From Acuticoccus sp. I52.16.1 (lineage in GTDB: Bacteria > Pseudomonadota > Alphaproteobacteria > Rhizobiales > Amorphaceae), in contig NZ_CP094828.1 of NCBI RefSeq assembly GCF_022865125.1, positions 3,217,219 through 3,281,218 on the forward strand: a DNA stretch of 64,000 nucleotides. Direction: 5' to 3'. Each line of letters starts with the position of its first letter. The first letter of the stretch is position 1. Below, in pieces: positions 1-9,349 of this stretch. Made by a program: the position numbers and the translations under genes. Below the pieces are notes generated by a model, which saw nothing but the letters and a program-made list of their open reading frames with translations, was not told the origin of the DNA and did no database searches.

Positions 1-201
1 CAGACCCCCGTCGTCGGTCTCCTCGATGGTGTCGAGGCCGAGGCCGTTGACGTCGATGAGGTGGGTCGGGGTCTCGATCTCGAGCTTCATGAGGTCGAGG
101 AGGTTGGTGCCTCCGGCGATGAACTTGGCGCCCGGCGTCGCGGCGGCGGCCTGTGCGGCGCCCTCCGGCGAGGTGGCGCGCTCGTAGGAGAAGGCTCTCA
201 C
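1..201 (-). CDS. paoB: Molybdenum hydroxylase FAD-binding subunit (PaoB/CoxM-like), N-terminal fragment
   Basis: This is the first 67 codons of an FAD-binding subunit of a xanthine dehydrogenase/aldehyde oxidoreductase complex; the rest lies beyond the left edge. The visible part contains [11 protein letters not shown], the FAD-pyrophosphate loop typical of this family (PCMH-type FAD domain), followed by a strand ending LIDVNGL. The start is GTG at 199-201, which overlaps the TGA of the upstream [2Fe-2S] subunit gene in a GTGA arrangement, so the two are translationally coupled. Gene order (Fe-S, then FAD subunit) matches paoABC, and a molybdopterin-binding large subunit would be expected next, outside the window. 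In that family the FAD subunit passes electrons from the Fe-S clusters to an acceptor. The exact substrate (aromatic or aliphatic aldehyde, or a heterocycle) cannot be told. Confidence 0.8.
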   Translation of the reverse strand, partial: MRAFSYERATSPEGAAQAAAATPGAKFIAGGTNLLDLMKLEIETPTHLIDVNGLGLDTIEETDDGGL

Positions 202-851
202 GCGTTGCTCTCCGAAACTTCAGTGATGGCGGCGAGGATGTTGGCGTAGGCGCCGCAGCGGCAGATGTTGCCGCTCATGCGCTCGCGGATCTCGTCGGCG
301 GTGGGCCGCATCTCGGCGGTGATGTCGGCGGTGACGTGGCTGGGGATGCCGGCCTTGATCTCGTCGAGGACGGCCTTGGCCGAGCAGATCTGCCCCGGCG
401 TGCAGTAGCCGCACTGGTAGCCGTCGTGCGCGATGAAGGCCGCCTGCATCGGGTCGAGGTCGTCCGGCGTGCCGATTCCCTCGATGGTTTCGATCTCGTC
501 GCCCTCGTGCATCACGGCGAGCGACAGGCACGAGTTGATGCGCCGGCCGTTGACCATGACGGTGCAGGCGCCGCACTGGCCGTGGTCGCAGCCTTTCTTC
601 GTGCCGGTGAGCTGCAGGCTTTCGCGCAGCGCGTCGAGCAGCGTCAGGCGGTTGTCGGCGGTGAGCTGGCGCTCGGCGCCGTTGACGGTGAAGCCGATGC
701 TGGTGGTGGTCGCCGCGGGGGGTGCCGCCGCGGCCGCGGGGGGCGTCGCCTGCGCCGAGACGCGGAAGGGGACGGCCGTCGCCGCCGCGGTCGCCGCGCC
801 GGCGACGACGACGTCGCGACGTGTGACCGCGAATGCTTTCTCCTGAGCCAT
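198..851 (-). CDS. paoA: Tat-exported [2Fe-2S] subunit of aldehyde oxidoreductase (PaoA-like)
   Basis: A 217-residue iron-sulfur subunit of a molybdenum hydroxylase. Residues 9-30 hold a twin-arginine signal ([10 protein letters not shown] followed by an Ala-rich hydrophobic stretch), and a Pro/Ala-rich linker runs to about residue 50. The N-terminal plant-ferredoxin cluster is bound by C88, C93, C96 and C108. The C-terminal all-helical cluster is bound by C147/C150 (CGYC) and C197/C199 (CRC). All eight ligands are present. The ATG at 849-851 is preferred over one ten codons upstream because a purine-rich GGAAAGAG sits just before it and the Tat motif then falls at the usual place. In PaoABC the signal on this subunit exports the whole folded complex to the periplasm; that role here is inferred. 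The gene overlaps the FAD subunit gene. Confidence 0.85.
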   Translation of the reverse strand: MAQEKAFAVTRRDVVVAGAATAAATAVPFRVSAQATPPAAAAAPPAATTTSIGFTVNGAERQLTADNRLTLLDALRESLQLTGTKKGCDHGQCGACTVMVNGRRINSCLSLAVMHEGDEIETIEGIGTPDDLDPMQAAFIAHDGYQCGYCTPGQICSAKAVLDEIKAGIPSHVTADITAEMRPTADEIRERMSGNICRCGAYANILAAITEVSESNA

Positions 852-1206
852 ACACAACTCTTTCCTATTGGTGCGCGGCACATGCGGTCGGCGCGCCGCG
901 GGGCGGGGACCGCATGTCGAGTTTGAATGAGTCTAAGGTCGGAGCCGCGATCGAGTACCGCGCCGGCGCGATAAGACCTATGAGCCATGTCGATCAATCG
1001 CGGCCTTGCGGGCCGGGGCGACCCGGGCGCGTGGACCGGGCGCGCGCCTCGCTGCCACGTGCGCGGTGCCTCGCTCGGGACCGACTTGTCGGCAACGGGG
1101 GAGGGCCGGATCGCGCGACCGGCAGCGTGGGCGGTTGATGCCGGCGCGGCGTCGGTCAATGCTGGGGCCTGTGCGGGTGGACCCCGCGGACGTGAAGACG
1201 GGTGAG
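852..1206. other. Divergent intergenic region, paoA-like / tcuA
   Basis: 355 bases separate the leftward oxidoreductase operon from the rightward tcuAB operon. Apart from the 880-917 inverted repeat I see no gene, RNA or clear -35/-10 pair. An in-frame extension of tcuA upstream to 1006 reads as Arg/Pro/Gly-rich low-complexity protein and is not credible. Confidence 0.5.
880..917. repeat. Perfect 10-bp inverted repeat upstream of the oxidoreductase operon
   Basis: ACATGCGGTC at 880-889 is repeated in inverse orientation as GACCGCATGT at 908-917, with an 18-base GC-rich spacer. It lies 29-66 bases upstream of the paoA-like ATG. It could be an operator or a 5' leader hairpin. No regulator gene sits beside it. 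Confidence 0.5.
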
Positions 1207-2610
1207 ATGGCCGGGATCGACAATCAGCCGCGGTACGACGTCGTCGTCGTAGGCGGCGGCAACGCGGCGCTCTGCGCGGCGATCGCGGCGCGGCGGGAGG
1301 GAGCGCGGGTCCTCGTCCTGGAGCTGGCCGACGCATTCGGCCGCGGCGGCAACACGCGCCACACCCGCAACATGCGCTGCGCCCACGACACCGCGACCGC
1401 GAGTCTGACCGGCCCCTATACGGCGGACGAGTTCTGGGACGACCTGCAGCGCGTCACCAAGGGCGAGACCGACGAGGCGCTGGCCCGCTTCATGATCGAG
1501 GAATCGAAAGAGGTGCTGCACTGGATCGCCGAGCAGGGCGTGCGCTGGCAGCCCTCCCTCGGCGGGACGCTCAGCCTGGGGCGCACCAACTCGTTCTTCC
1601 TCGGCGGCGGCCGGGCGATGCTGAACGCCCTGTACCAGACGGCCGAGCGCCTCGGCGTCGAGATCCGCTACCGCTCGGAGGTGGTGGAGATCGCGCTGGA
1701 GGACGGCGTATTCCGCACCCTCACCGTGCGCGATCCGGATGGCTGCTACGAGGTGGAGGCGGCGGCGCTGGTCGCGGCGGCGGGCGGGTTCGAGTCCAAC
1801 ATCGCCTGGTTGAAGGAATATTGGGGCGAGGCGGCGGAGAATTTCCTCATCCGCGGCACCGCCAACAACCGCGGTACGGTGTTGAAGATGCTGCTCGACC
1901 AGGGCGTCGCTCCCGTCGGCGATCCGACCCAGTGCCACGCGGTGGCGATCGACGCGCGCGCCCCGCGGTACGACGGCGGCATCATCACCCGGCTCGACTG
2001 CGTCGTCTTCGGCATCGTCGTCAATCGCGATGCGGTGCGCTTCTACGACGAGGGCGAGGACCTGTGGCCCAAGCGGTACGCGATCTGGGGCCGGCTCGTC
2101 GCCGCGCAGCCGGGGCAGATCGCCTACATCATCTTCGACGCGCCGTCGCTGGAGCGGTTCATGCCCTCGCTCTACCCGCCGATCCGGGGAGAGACGGTCG
2201 CCGACCTCGCCCACGCGCTCGATCTCGACGCTACCACGCTGGATGCGACCATCGCCGCATTCAACGCCGCGGTGCGCCCCGGCACGTTCGATCACACGAT
2301 CCTCGACGACTGCGCCACGCAGGGTCTGAGCCCGCCCAAGAGTCACTGGGCGCAGCGGATCGAGACGGCACCGTTCTACGCCTACCCGGTGCGGCCTGGG
2401 ATCACGTTCACCTACCTCGGCACGCGGGTGAACCGCCAAGCGCGGGTGATGATGGCGGACGGGCGGCCGGCGCCGAACGTCTTCGCGGCGGGCGAGATCA
2501 TGGCCGGCAACGTCCTGGGGCAGGGGTATGCGGCCGGGATCGGCATGACGATCGGCGCCGTCTTCGGCCGGGTCGCGGGACGGGAGGCGGCACGCCATGT
2601 CCGCAACTGA
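1207..2610 (+). CDS. tcuA: FAD-dependent tricarballylate dehydrogenase TcuA
   Basis: A 467-residue flavoprotein of the succinate dehydrogenase/fumarate reductase flavoprotein family. The dinucleotide-binding motif GGGNAA is at about residues 16-21 and the ribose-binding acidic residue is near E39. RGGNTRHTRNMR follows at about 45-56, and the C-terminal FAD-closing segment AAGEIMAGNVLGQGYAAG is present. TcuA oxidizes tricarballylate to cis-aconitate; electrons leave through TcuB. The ATG at 1207 gives the usual TcuA length and places the Rossmann motif at the N-terminus; upstream in-frame codons are low-complexity. The next gene, tcuB, starts 14 bases before this stop, so the two form an operon. 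The regulator (tcuR) and transporter (tcuC) found next to these genes in enterobacteria are not visible here. Confidence 0.88.
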   Translation: MAGIDNQPRYDVVVVGGGNAALCAAIAARREGARVLVLELADAFGRGGNTRHTRNMRCAHDTATASLTGPYTADEFWDDLQRVTKGETDEALARFMIEESKEVLHWIAEQGVRWQPSLGGTLSLGRTNSFFLGGGRAMLNALYQTAERLGVEIRYRSEVVEIALEDGVFRTLTVRDPDGCYEVEAAALVAAAGGFESNIAWLKEYWGEAAENFLIRGTANNRGTVLKMLLDQGVAPVGDPTQCHAVAIDARAPRYDGGIITRLDCVVFGIVVNRDAVRFYDEGEDLWPKRYAIWGRLVAAQPGQIAYIIFDAPSLERFMPSLYPPIRGETVADLAHALDLDATTLDATIAAFNAAVRPGTFDHTILDDCATQGLSPPKSHWAQRIETAPFYAYPVRPGITFTYLGTRVNRQARVMMADGRPAPNVFAAGEIMAGNVLGQGYAAGIGMTIGAVFGRVAGREAARHVRN

Positions 2611-3733
2611 GATCGGTGTCGCGACGGAGATCGCAGGCTCGGTCGCCACGCACGCGACGCCGGACCTTGCCGAGGCCGACCGGCTGATGACCGTCTGCAA
2701 CGCCTGCCGCTACTGCGAGGGGCTGTGCGCCGTCTTCCCGGCGATGGAGCGGCGGCGCGTGTTCGCCGACGGCGACCTCGATTACCTCGCCAACCTCTGC
2801 CACAATTGCGGGGCCTGCTGGTACGACTGCCAGTTCGCACCGCCGCACCCCTTCGCGGTGCATGTCCCGGCGACGCTCGCGCGCGTGCGCACCGGCTCCT
2901 ATGCGCGCACCGCGTGGCCGGGCGCCTTCGCGGGGGTGTTCGCGCGCAATGGGCTCTTCGTCGCGGTGATGCTGGCGGCGGCGGTGGCGGCGTTCGTCGC
3001 CGGCTTCGTCGCGTGGAGCGACCCCGCGGTGCTGTTCGGTGCGCACAGTGGACCGGGCGCCTTCTACCGGCTGATGCCGCACAACGCGATGGTGGCGCTC
3101 TTCGGCGCGGCGTTCCTCTACGCGCTGGTCGCCATGGTGATGGGGGCGCGCCAGTTCTGGCGATCCTCCGGCGGCGCGGGGGGCGACGGCGCGGCCTTTC
3201 GGCAGGCGGTGCGCGACGCGGTGCGGCTGCGCTACCTCGACGGCGGCGGGGCCGGATGCTCGGACCGGCCACCCGACCGGCGGCGCCTCTTCCATCATCT
3301 CACCTCCGGCGGCTTCCTCCTGTGCTTGGCGTCGACCGCGACGGCGACCCTCTACCACTATGTCCTCGGCCGCGAGGCGCCTTACGGATGGTTCGAGCTG
3401 CCGGTGGTCCTCGGCACCCTCGGCGGGCTCGGGCTGGTGGTGGGGCCGCTGGGGCTCTTCGTCGCCAAGAGCGAACGCGGCGCCGGGCTGAAGGAGGGCA
3501 CGCCGCGCGGGATGGACGCCGCGTTCCTGGCGATGCTGCTGGCGACCGGGCTCACCGGTCTGGCGCTCCTGGTGCTGCGGGCGACGCCGGCGATGGGGCT
3601 CCTCCTGGCGGTCCACCTCGGCGTCGTCTTCGCGCTGTTCGTCACGATGCCGTACGGCAAGTTCGTGCACGGCCTCTACCGTGTGCTCGCCCTGGTCCGC
3701 AGCGCCGCGGAGGAGCGGGCCGACCCGCGGTGA
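2597..3733 (+). CDS. tcuB: Tricarballylate utilization Fe-S membrane protein TcuB (CitB family)
   Basis: A 378-residue partner of TcuA that reoxidizes its flavin and passes electrons to the membrane. Residues 34-44 (C34, C37, C40, C44) and 68-78 (C68, C71, C74, C78) form two ferredoxin-like CxxCxxCxxxC sets, each able to carry a [4Fe-4S] cluster. The remainder is membrane-embedded, with about six hydrophobic segments between residues 110 and 370 and several His residues that could bind heme. The ATG at 2597 overlaps the end of tcuA. Downstream the gene ends 7 bases before the stop of a convergent BKACE gene, with no clear terminator between them. Confidence 0.86.
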   Translation: MSATEIGVATEIAGSVATHATPDLAEADRLMTVCNACRYCEGLCAVFPAMERRRVFADGDLDYLANLCHNCGACWYDCQFAPPHPFAVHVPATLARVRTGSYARTAWPGAFAGVFARNGLFVAVMLAAAVAAFVAGFVAWSDPAVLFGAHSGPGAFYRLMPHNAMVALFGAAFLYALVAMVMGARQFWRSSGGAGGDGAAFRQAVRDAVRLRYLDGGGAGCSDRPPDRRRLFHHLTSGGFLLCLASTATATLYHYVLGREAPYGWFELPVVLGTLGGLGLVVGPLGLFVAKSERGAGLKEGTPRGMDAAFLAMLLATGLTGLALLVLRATPAMGLLLAVHLGVVFALFVTMPYGKFVHGLYRVLALVRSAAEERADPR

Positions 3734-3740
3734 GCGGCCA

Positions 3741-4634
3741 TCACGCCGCCGGGCGAAGGCCGAAGACGCGCCGCGCCTCGCCGGGCGTCGCCGGCTCGTG
3801 GCCGAGGTCGACGAGGATGCGCGCCGCCTTTTCAACCAGCGCCGCGTTGGACGGGGTCAGCTCGCCCTTCGAAAGGTAGAGGTTGTCTTCCATGCCGACG
3901 CGCACGTGGCCGCCCAGCGTCGCCGCGACGGCCACCATCGGGAACTGCATGCGCGAGATGCCGAAGCCGGACCAGACCGCGTTCGGCGGCAGGCGGTCGC
4001 GCATGGCGATCATCGTCTCGGCCAGCGCCGGCGCGGCGTAGGGGATGCCGAGGCAGATCTGGAAGAGCGGCGGCTCGGCGATGCGGCCCTCGGCGATGAG
4101 CCGGCGGGCAAGCTCGATGTGGCCGAGGTCGAACACCTCCAGCTCCGGCCGCACGCCGGCGGCCTGTGCGGCATCCGCCATCGTGCGCAGGTGGCCGGGG
4201 GTGTTGATGAGGACGTTGTCGCCGAAGTTCACGCTGCCGAGGTCGAGCGTGCAGATCTCCGGGCGCAGCGCCTCGATATGGGCGATGCGCCGCTCGGGCG
4301 TCGTCAGCGTGGTGCCGGGGCCGCCGCGGGCGGGGTCCTCGACCGACGGATTGAAGCGCGCGCCGGGGCCGGTGGTGAGGTTGATGACGAGGTCGTCGTT
4401 CTCCTCGCGGATGCGGTCCACCACTTCGCGATAGTGTTCGAGCGCCATGCTGGGCGCACCGGTCGCCGGGTCGCGCACGTGGATGTGGACGACGGCGGCG
4501 CCCGCCTTTGCGGCATCCAGCGCCGCGCGCGCCAGTTCCGCCGGCGTGACGGGGAGGTTGGGGTTCTTGTCGCGGGTGTCCTGCGTGCCGGTCAGCGCGC
4601 AGGTGATGACGACGGGATTGCGGGTTTCAGGCAC
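3741..4634 (-). CDS. BKACE family beta-keto acid cleavage enzyme (DUF849)
   Basis: A 297-residue TIM-barrel enzyme of the beta-keto acid cleavage family (the 3-keto-5-aminohexanoate cleavage enzyme family). These enzymes condense a beta-keto acid with acetyl-CoA and cleave it to acetoacetate plus a new acyl-CoA. Zinc ligands are recognizable as H50 and H52 in the VVHIHVRD strand and E249 in the HVRVGMEDN strand; the GPGARFNPS loop at about 90-97 is also typical. The start is GTG at 4632-4634. The gene runs leftward from a class III aminotransferase gene (161-base gap), so the pair may process an amino-keto acid together. The specific substrate is not predictable from sequence. Confidence 0.85.
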   Translation of the reverse strand: MPETRNPVVITCALTGTQDTRDKNPNLPVTPAELARAALDAAKAGAAVVHIHVRDPATGAPSMALEHYREVVDRIREENDDLVINLTTGPGARFNPSVEDPARGGPGTTLTTPERRIAHIEALRPEICTLDLGSVNFGDNVLINTPGHLRTMADAAQAAGVRPELEVFDLGHIELARRLIAEGRIAEPPLFQICLGIPYAAPALAETMIAMRDRLPPNAVWSGFGISRMQFPMVAVAATLGGHVRVGMEDNLYLSKGELTPSNAALVEKAARILVDLGHEPATPGEARRVFGLRPAA

Positions 4635-4795
4635 GGCGGCGGATCTCTTTCGGCGGGCGGCGCGGCGCGGGGGGCGGGGCAGGCCCGTCCCGGTCGCCGG
4701 CGCAGAGGGTGGGAAGGCGTCGGAGCCGCCATGTTGTCCCGGCGGGGAAGGCCGCGTCCACCTCCTCCTGGACTATGGCCGCGCCGACTGCGCCG

Positions 4796-6142
4796 TCAGG
4801 CCGCCTGCCGCGCGCACTCGGCGAGGGCGTCGCCGATGCCGAGCGCGAGCCGGTCGACGATCTCGTCGATGTCGGCGGCGGTGACGATGTAGGGCGGGGC
4901 GAGGATGACGTGGTCGCCGGCATGCCCGTCGATGGTGCCGTTCATCGGGTAGCAGGCGAGCCCGCGGCGGAAGGCGGCGTACTTGATCCGGTCGGCGAGG
5001 CCGAGTTCCGGATCGAACGGTGCCTTGGTGGCCCGGTCGGCGACCATCTCCACGGCGTAGAAGAGGCCGCGCCCGCGGATCTCGCCGACGTTGGGGTGGT
5101 CGCCGAGCCGCGCCCGGAGCGCCGCGGCGAGGTCGTGCCCGCGCGCGGCGCAGTTGGCGACGAGGTCGTCCTCCGCCATCACCCGCTGCACCGCGAGCGC
5201 GGCGGCGCAGGCGATGGGGTGGGCCGAATAGGTGTGGCCGTGGCGGTGGATGCCGGAGCCGGCCTCCATGGCGGCGACGACGCGCTCGGCGATGAGGAGC
5301 CCGCCGATCGGCTGGTAGCCGCCGCCGAGGCCCTTGGCGACGATCTCGATGTCCGGGGCGATGCCCTCCTGCTCGAAGGCGTGGAGGGTGCCGGTGCGAC
5401 CCATGCCGCACATCACCTCGTCGAGCACCAGGAGGGCGCCGTGCCGGTCGCAGATCTCGCGCAGGCCGGTGAAGTAGCCCGGCGGCGCGGCGACGCAGCC
5501 GAGCGTCGCGCCGACCACCGGCTCGGCGAAGACGGCGGCGACGCGGCCAGGGCCGACGCGCTGGAAGGTCTCCTCGTATTCGGCCAGCAGGCGGGCGACG
5601 TAGGCGGCGTCGTCCTCGCCGTCCGTCTTGCCGCGGTAGGGGTAGCAGGGCGAGACGAGGGCGACCGTCTGCGGCAGGATCGCCTCGTATGGCGGGCGGC
5701 GGATCATGTTGCCGCTGACGCCGAGCGCGCCGAGGGTGTTGCCGTGGTAGCTCTGGCGGCGGGCGATGAAGCGGTCGCGCTGCGGCTCGCCGATCTCCAG
5801 CATGTACTGGCGGGCGAGCTTCAGCGCCGCCTCGGTCGCCTCCGAGCCGGAGGAGACGAAGTAGGCGCGGGCGAGGCCGGCCGGCTTGTGGCCGACGAGG
5901 ATCTCGGCGAGCGCCTCGGCCGGCTCGTTGGAGTAGAGGCCGGTGTGGGCGTAGGCGAGGCGGTCCAGCTGATCGCGCAATGCGGCCAGCACGCGCGGAT
6001 GGCTGTGCCCGATGGACGCGACGGCGGCGCCGCCGGACCCGTCGATCACGGTGTGGCCGCTCGTGTCGGTCAGGCGGATGCCGCGACCGTCGCGGGCGAT
6101 GGCCGGCGCGGATTTCAGGTTGCGGTGTAGGAGTGCGCTCAT
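4796..6142 (-). CDS. Class III PLP-dependent aminotransferase
   Basis: A 448-residue fold-type I aminotransferase of the omega-amino acid/4-aminobutyrate class. Visible landmarks are the phosphate-binding SSGSEATE at about 97-104, the SYHGNT loop at 131-136, the cofactor-pairing Asp of LDEVMCGMGRTG (D241) and the PLP lysine in AKGLGGGYQP (K270). The ATG at 6140-6142 is preceded by GAGG at a normal distance, and codons upstream of it are low-complexity. The substrate is unknown; omega-amino acids, beta-alanine or polyamine-derived amines are typical. The neighbouring BKACE acts on keto acids, which makes joint degradation of an amino acid plausible, but this is inference. Confidence 0.82.
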   Translation of the reverse strand: MSALLHRNLKSAPAIARDGRGIRLTDTSGHTVIDGSGGAAVASIGHSHPRVLAALRDQLDRLAYAHTGLYSNEPAEALAEILVGHKPAGLARAYFVSSGSEATEAALKLARQYMLEIGEPQRDRFIARRQSYHGNTLGALGVSGNMIRRPPYEAILPQTVALVSPCYPYRGKTDGEDDAAYVARLLAEYEETFQRVGPGRVAAVFAEPVVGATLGCVAAPPGYFTGLREICDRHGALLVLDEVMCGMGRTGTLHAFEQEGIAPDIEIVAKGLGGGYQPIGGLLIAERVVAAMEAGSGIHRHGHTYSAHPIACAAALAVQRVMAEDDLVANCAARGHDLAAALRARLGDHPNVGEIRGRGLFYAVEMVADRATKAPFDPELGLADRIKYAAFRRGLACYPMNGTIDGHAGDHVILAPPYIVTAADIDEIVDRLALGIGDALAECARQAA

Positions 6143-6325
6143 GGCGGTGCCTCGTGTCGGCCGCAGGGCGCCAGCGCGCGCGGCGAAGGCGAAAGCCGGG
6201 TGATTCGCGAAAGACGTCCCCCGTCGTACTCCCGCGAGCGGAGTTCCGGCAACCGCCGACGGACGGCTAGGCGCCCACGTCGCGGGCCGAGGCGGCGCTC
6301 GCCCGGCTTGCTGCTCCTGCGCACG

Positions 6326-6433
6326 ATGGCACAGCTTTCCGAGCCCGCCTTCGTCGCCCTCGTCGCCGAAGTCTACGAGCTGCCCGGCGTCCGCGTCGAG
6401 CTGGACATGATCATCGCCGTGCCGGCGAAATAA
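6326..6433 (+). pseudogene. Short 35-codon ORF, possible remnant of a RidA-like gene
   Basis: Within an otherwise empty 310-base gap (6143-6452), one strand carries ATG plus 35 codons with strongly GC-ending codons and a proper TAA stop. The end reads GVRVELDMIIAVPAK, which resembles the last beta-strand of RidA/YjgF enamine deaminases (typically RVEIDxIA-V). No upstream part of such a gene is visible, so this may be a decayed tail or simply a chance ORF. The rest of the gap shows no feature. Confidence 0.25.
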
Positions 6434-6452
6434 CGCGTCACCGGCGCCGGGC

Positions 6453-7883
<1,431 letters not shown>

Positions 7884-8075
7884 CCGCGAGGCGCTCCGAC
7901 ATTGGCATGGCCGGTTCGCACCGGGGGGACGCGAATCATAGCGGAAAACCGGGGCGAAGCGGCAACCCCGATGCGCCCCGGCGGCGGATCCGTCTTGCAC
8001 GCGAGGCCGTCTCGGGCGAGACCCGCAGCCGGGTCCCGTGGCGGCGGTCCGCCGCGCAACAGGTCGAGGGTGACG

Positions 8076-9326
8076 ATGGAAGACCGATCGATCGCGGTGG
8101 TCGGCGGCGGGCTGGTGGGACTGTGCACCGCCTTCCATCTCATGCGCCGCGGCGCGGCGGTGACGGTGATCGACCGGTCCTTCGGCCTGGACGGGGCGTC
8201 GTCCGGCAATGCCGGGTCGCTCAGTCCGGGGGCGGTGCTGCCGGTCGCCTATCGCGGCATGGTGCGGGACATCCCGCGCATGCTGCTCGACCCGGAAGGG
8301 CCGCTGCGGGTGACGCCGGGCGGGCTGGTGCGGCACGCGGGGTGGCTGGCCCGCTTCCTGCGCGAGGGGCGCCAGGAGCGCATCCGCGCCGCCGCCGGCA
8401 CGATGGCCAAGCTGATCCCCGCGAGCCTCGCCAAGCACACCGAGCTGTTGGACGCCATCGGCTCGTCCGATCTCCTGCGGGCCGACGGCCAGCTCCACCT
8501 CTACCCCGACGCCGAGGCCCGCGAGCGGGACCGCTTCGGGTGGGAGCTGCGCCGGGCTCACGGGGTGGTCGCGCACGAACTCACGCGGGACGAGCTGCTG
8601 GAGGTCGAACCCTCAATCGGCCCCGGCTACACGGCGGGCGTCTTCCTGCCGCACCAGGGCATGATCGTCGATCCGGGCGACTATGTCGGGCGGCTGCGCG
8701 GCGTCCTGCGGCAGAGCGGCGCCACCCTGGTCGAGGACGAGGTGCGCACCGTGGAGACCGGCGCGGGCGGCAAGGTGCGGCTCGTCGGCGCGCGGCAGAC
8801 GCTCGAATGCGAGGAGATGGTGCTGTGCGCGGGGGCATGGTCGGCCGACGTCGTGCGGCGGCTGGGGGTGCGTATCCCGCTCGCCAACCAGCGCGGATTC
8901 CACGTTTCCTTCGCCGACAGCGGTGTCGCGCTGCAGCGGGTGGTGGTGATCGCCGACCGCAAAGTCTTCGTCACCCCGATGCGGCGGGGGCTGCGCGCGG
9001 CGGGGACGGTGGAGATCACGCCGCTCTCGGCCAAGGTGGACATGCGCCGGGCGGAGGCGCTGGTGGGTCACGTGCAGCGGGTCTGGCCGCAGGTGCGAAC
9101 CGAGCCGCGCGAGCGGTGGTCCGGCGAGCGGCCTTGCCTCCCCGACTCGCTTCCCGTGATGGGGCCGTGCCAGGGGCATCCGAACGTGTGGTTCAACTTC
9201 GGCCATGGCCACGTCGGGCTCACGCTGTCGGCCGTGTGTGGCGAGGAGATCGCCAAGTCGATGGCCGCGCGCCGGCCGAGCGAACTCGTCCGCCTGTTCG
9301 ACCACACCCGGTTCGCCGACGCCTGA
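8076..9326 (+). CDS. FAD-dependent D-amino acid dehydrogenase-like oxidoreductase (DadA/DAO family)
   Basis: A 416-residue flavoprotein of the DAO family. The N-terminal GGGLVG dinucleotide motif lies at 10-15, and the DGASSGNAGSLSPG segment at about 40-53 is characteristic of DadA-like enzymes. The C-terminal GERPCLPDSLPVMG and FGHGHVGLTLS segments bind FAD. Such enzymes oxidatively deaminate D-amino acids, proline analogues or N-methylated amino acids. The ATG at 8076 has GAGGGTGACG directly upstream. Downstream a GC-rich hairpin separates it from the convergent M20 hydrolase gene. The substrate is unresolved. Confidence 0.82.
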   Translation: MEDRSIAVVGGGLVGLCTAFHLMRRGAAVTVIDRSFGLDGASSGNAGSLSPGAVLPVAYRGMVRDIPRMLLDPEGPLRVTPGGLVRHAGWLARFLREGRQERIRAAAGTMAKLIPASLAKHTELLDAIGSSDLLRADGQLHLYPDAEARERDRFGWELRRAHGVVAHELTRDELLEVEPSIGPGYTAGVFLPHQGMIVDPGDYVGRLRGVLRQSGATLVEDEVRTVETGAGGKVRLVGARQTLECEEMVLCAGAWSADVVRRLGVRIPLANQRGFHVSFADSGVALQRVVVIADRKVFVTPMRRGLRAAGTVEITPLSAKVDMRRAEALVGHVQRVWPQVRTEPRERWSGERPCLPDSLPVMGPCQGHPNVWFNFGHGHVGLTLSAVCGEEIAKSMAARRPSELVRLFDHTRFADA

Positions 9327-9345
9327 CGCCGGCGCCCCGCCGGCG
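9327..9345. terminator. GC-rich hairpin between convergent genes
   Basis: CGCCGGCG at 9327-9334 pairs perfectly with CGCCGGCG at 9338-9345 around a 3-base loop, exactly between two converging stop codons. There is no T-run on either side, so termination activity is uncertain. Confidence 0.35.
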
Positions 9346-9349
9346 GGTC

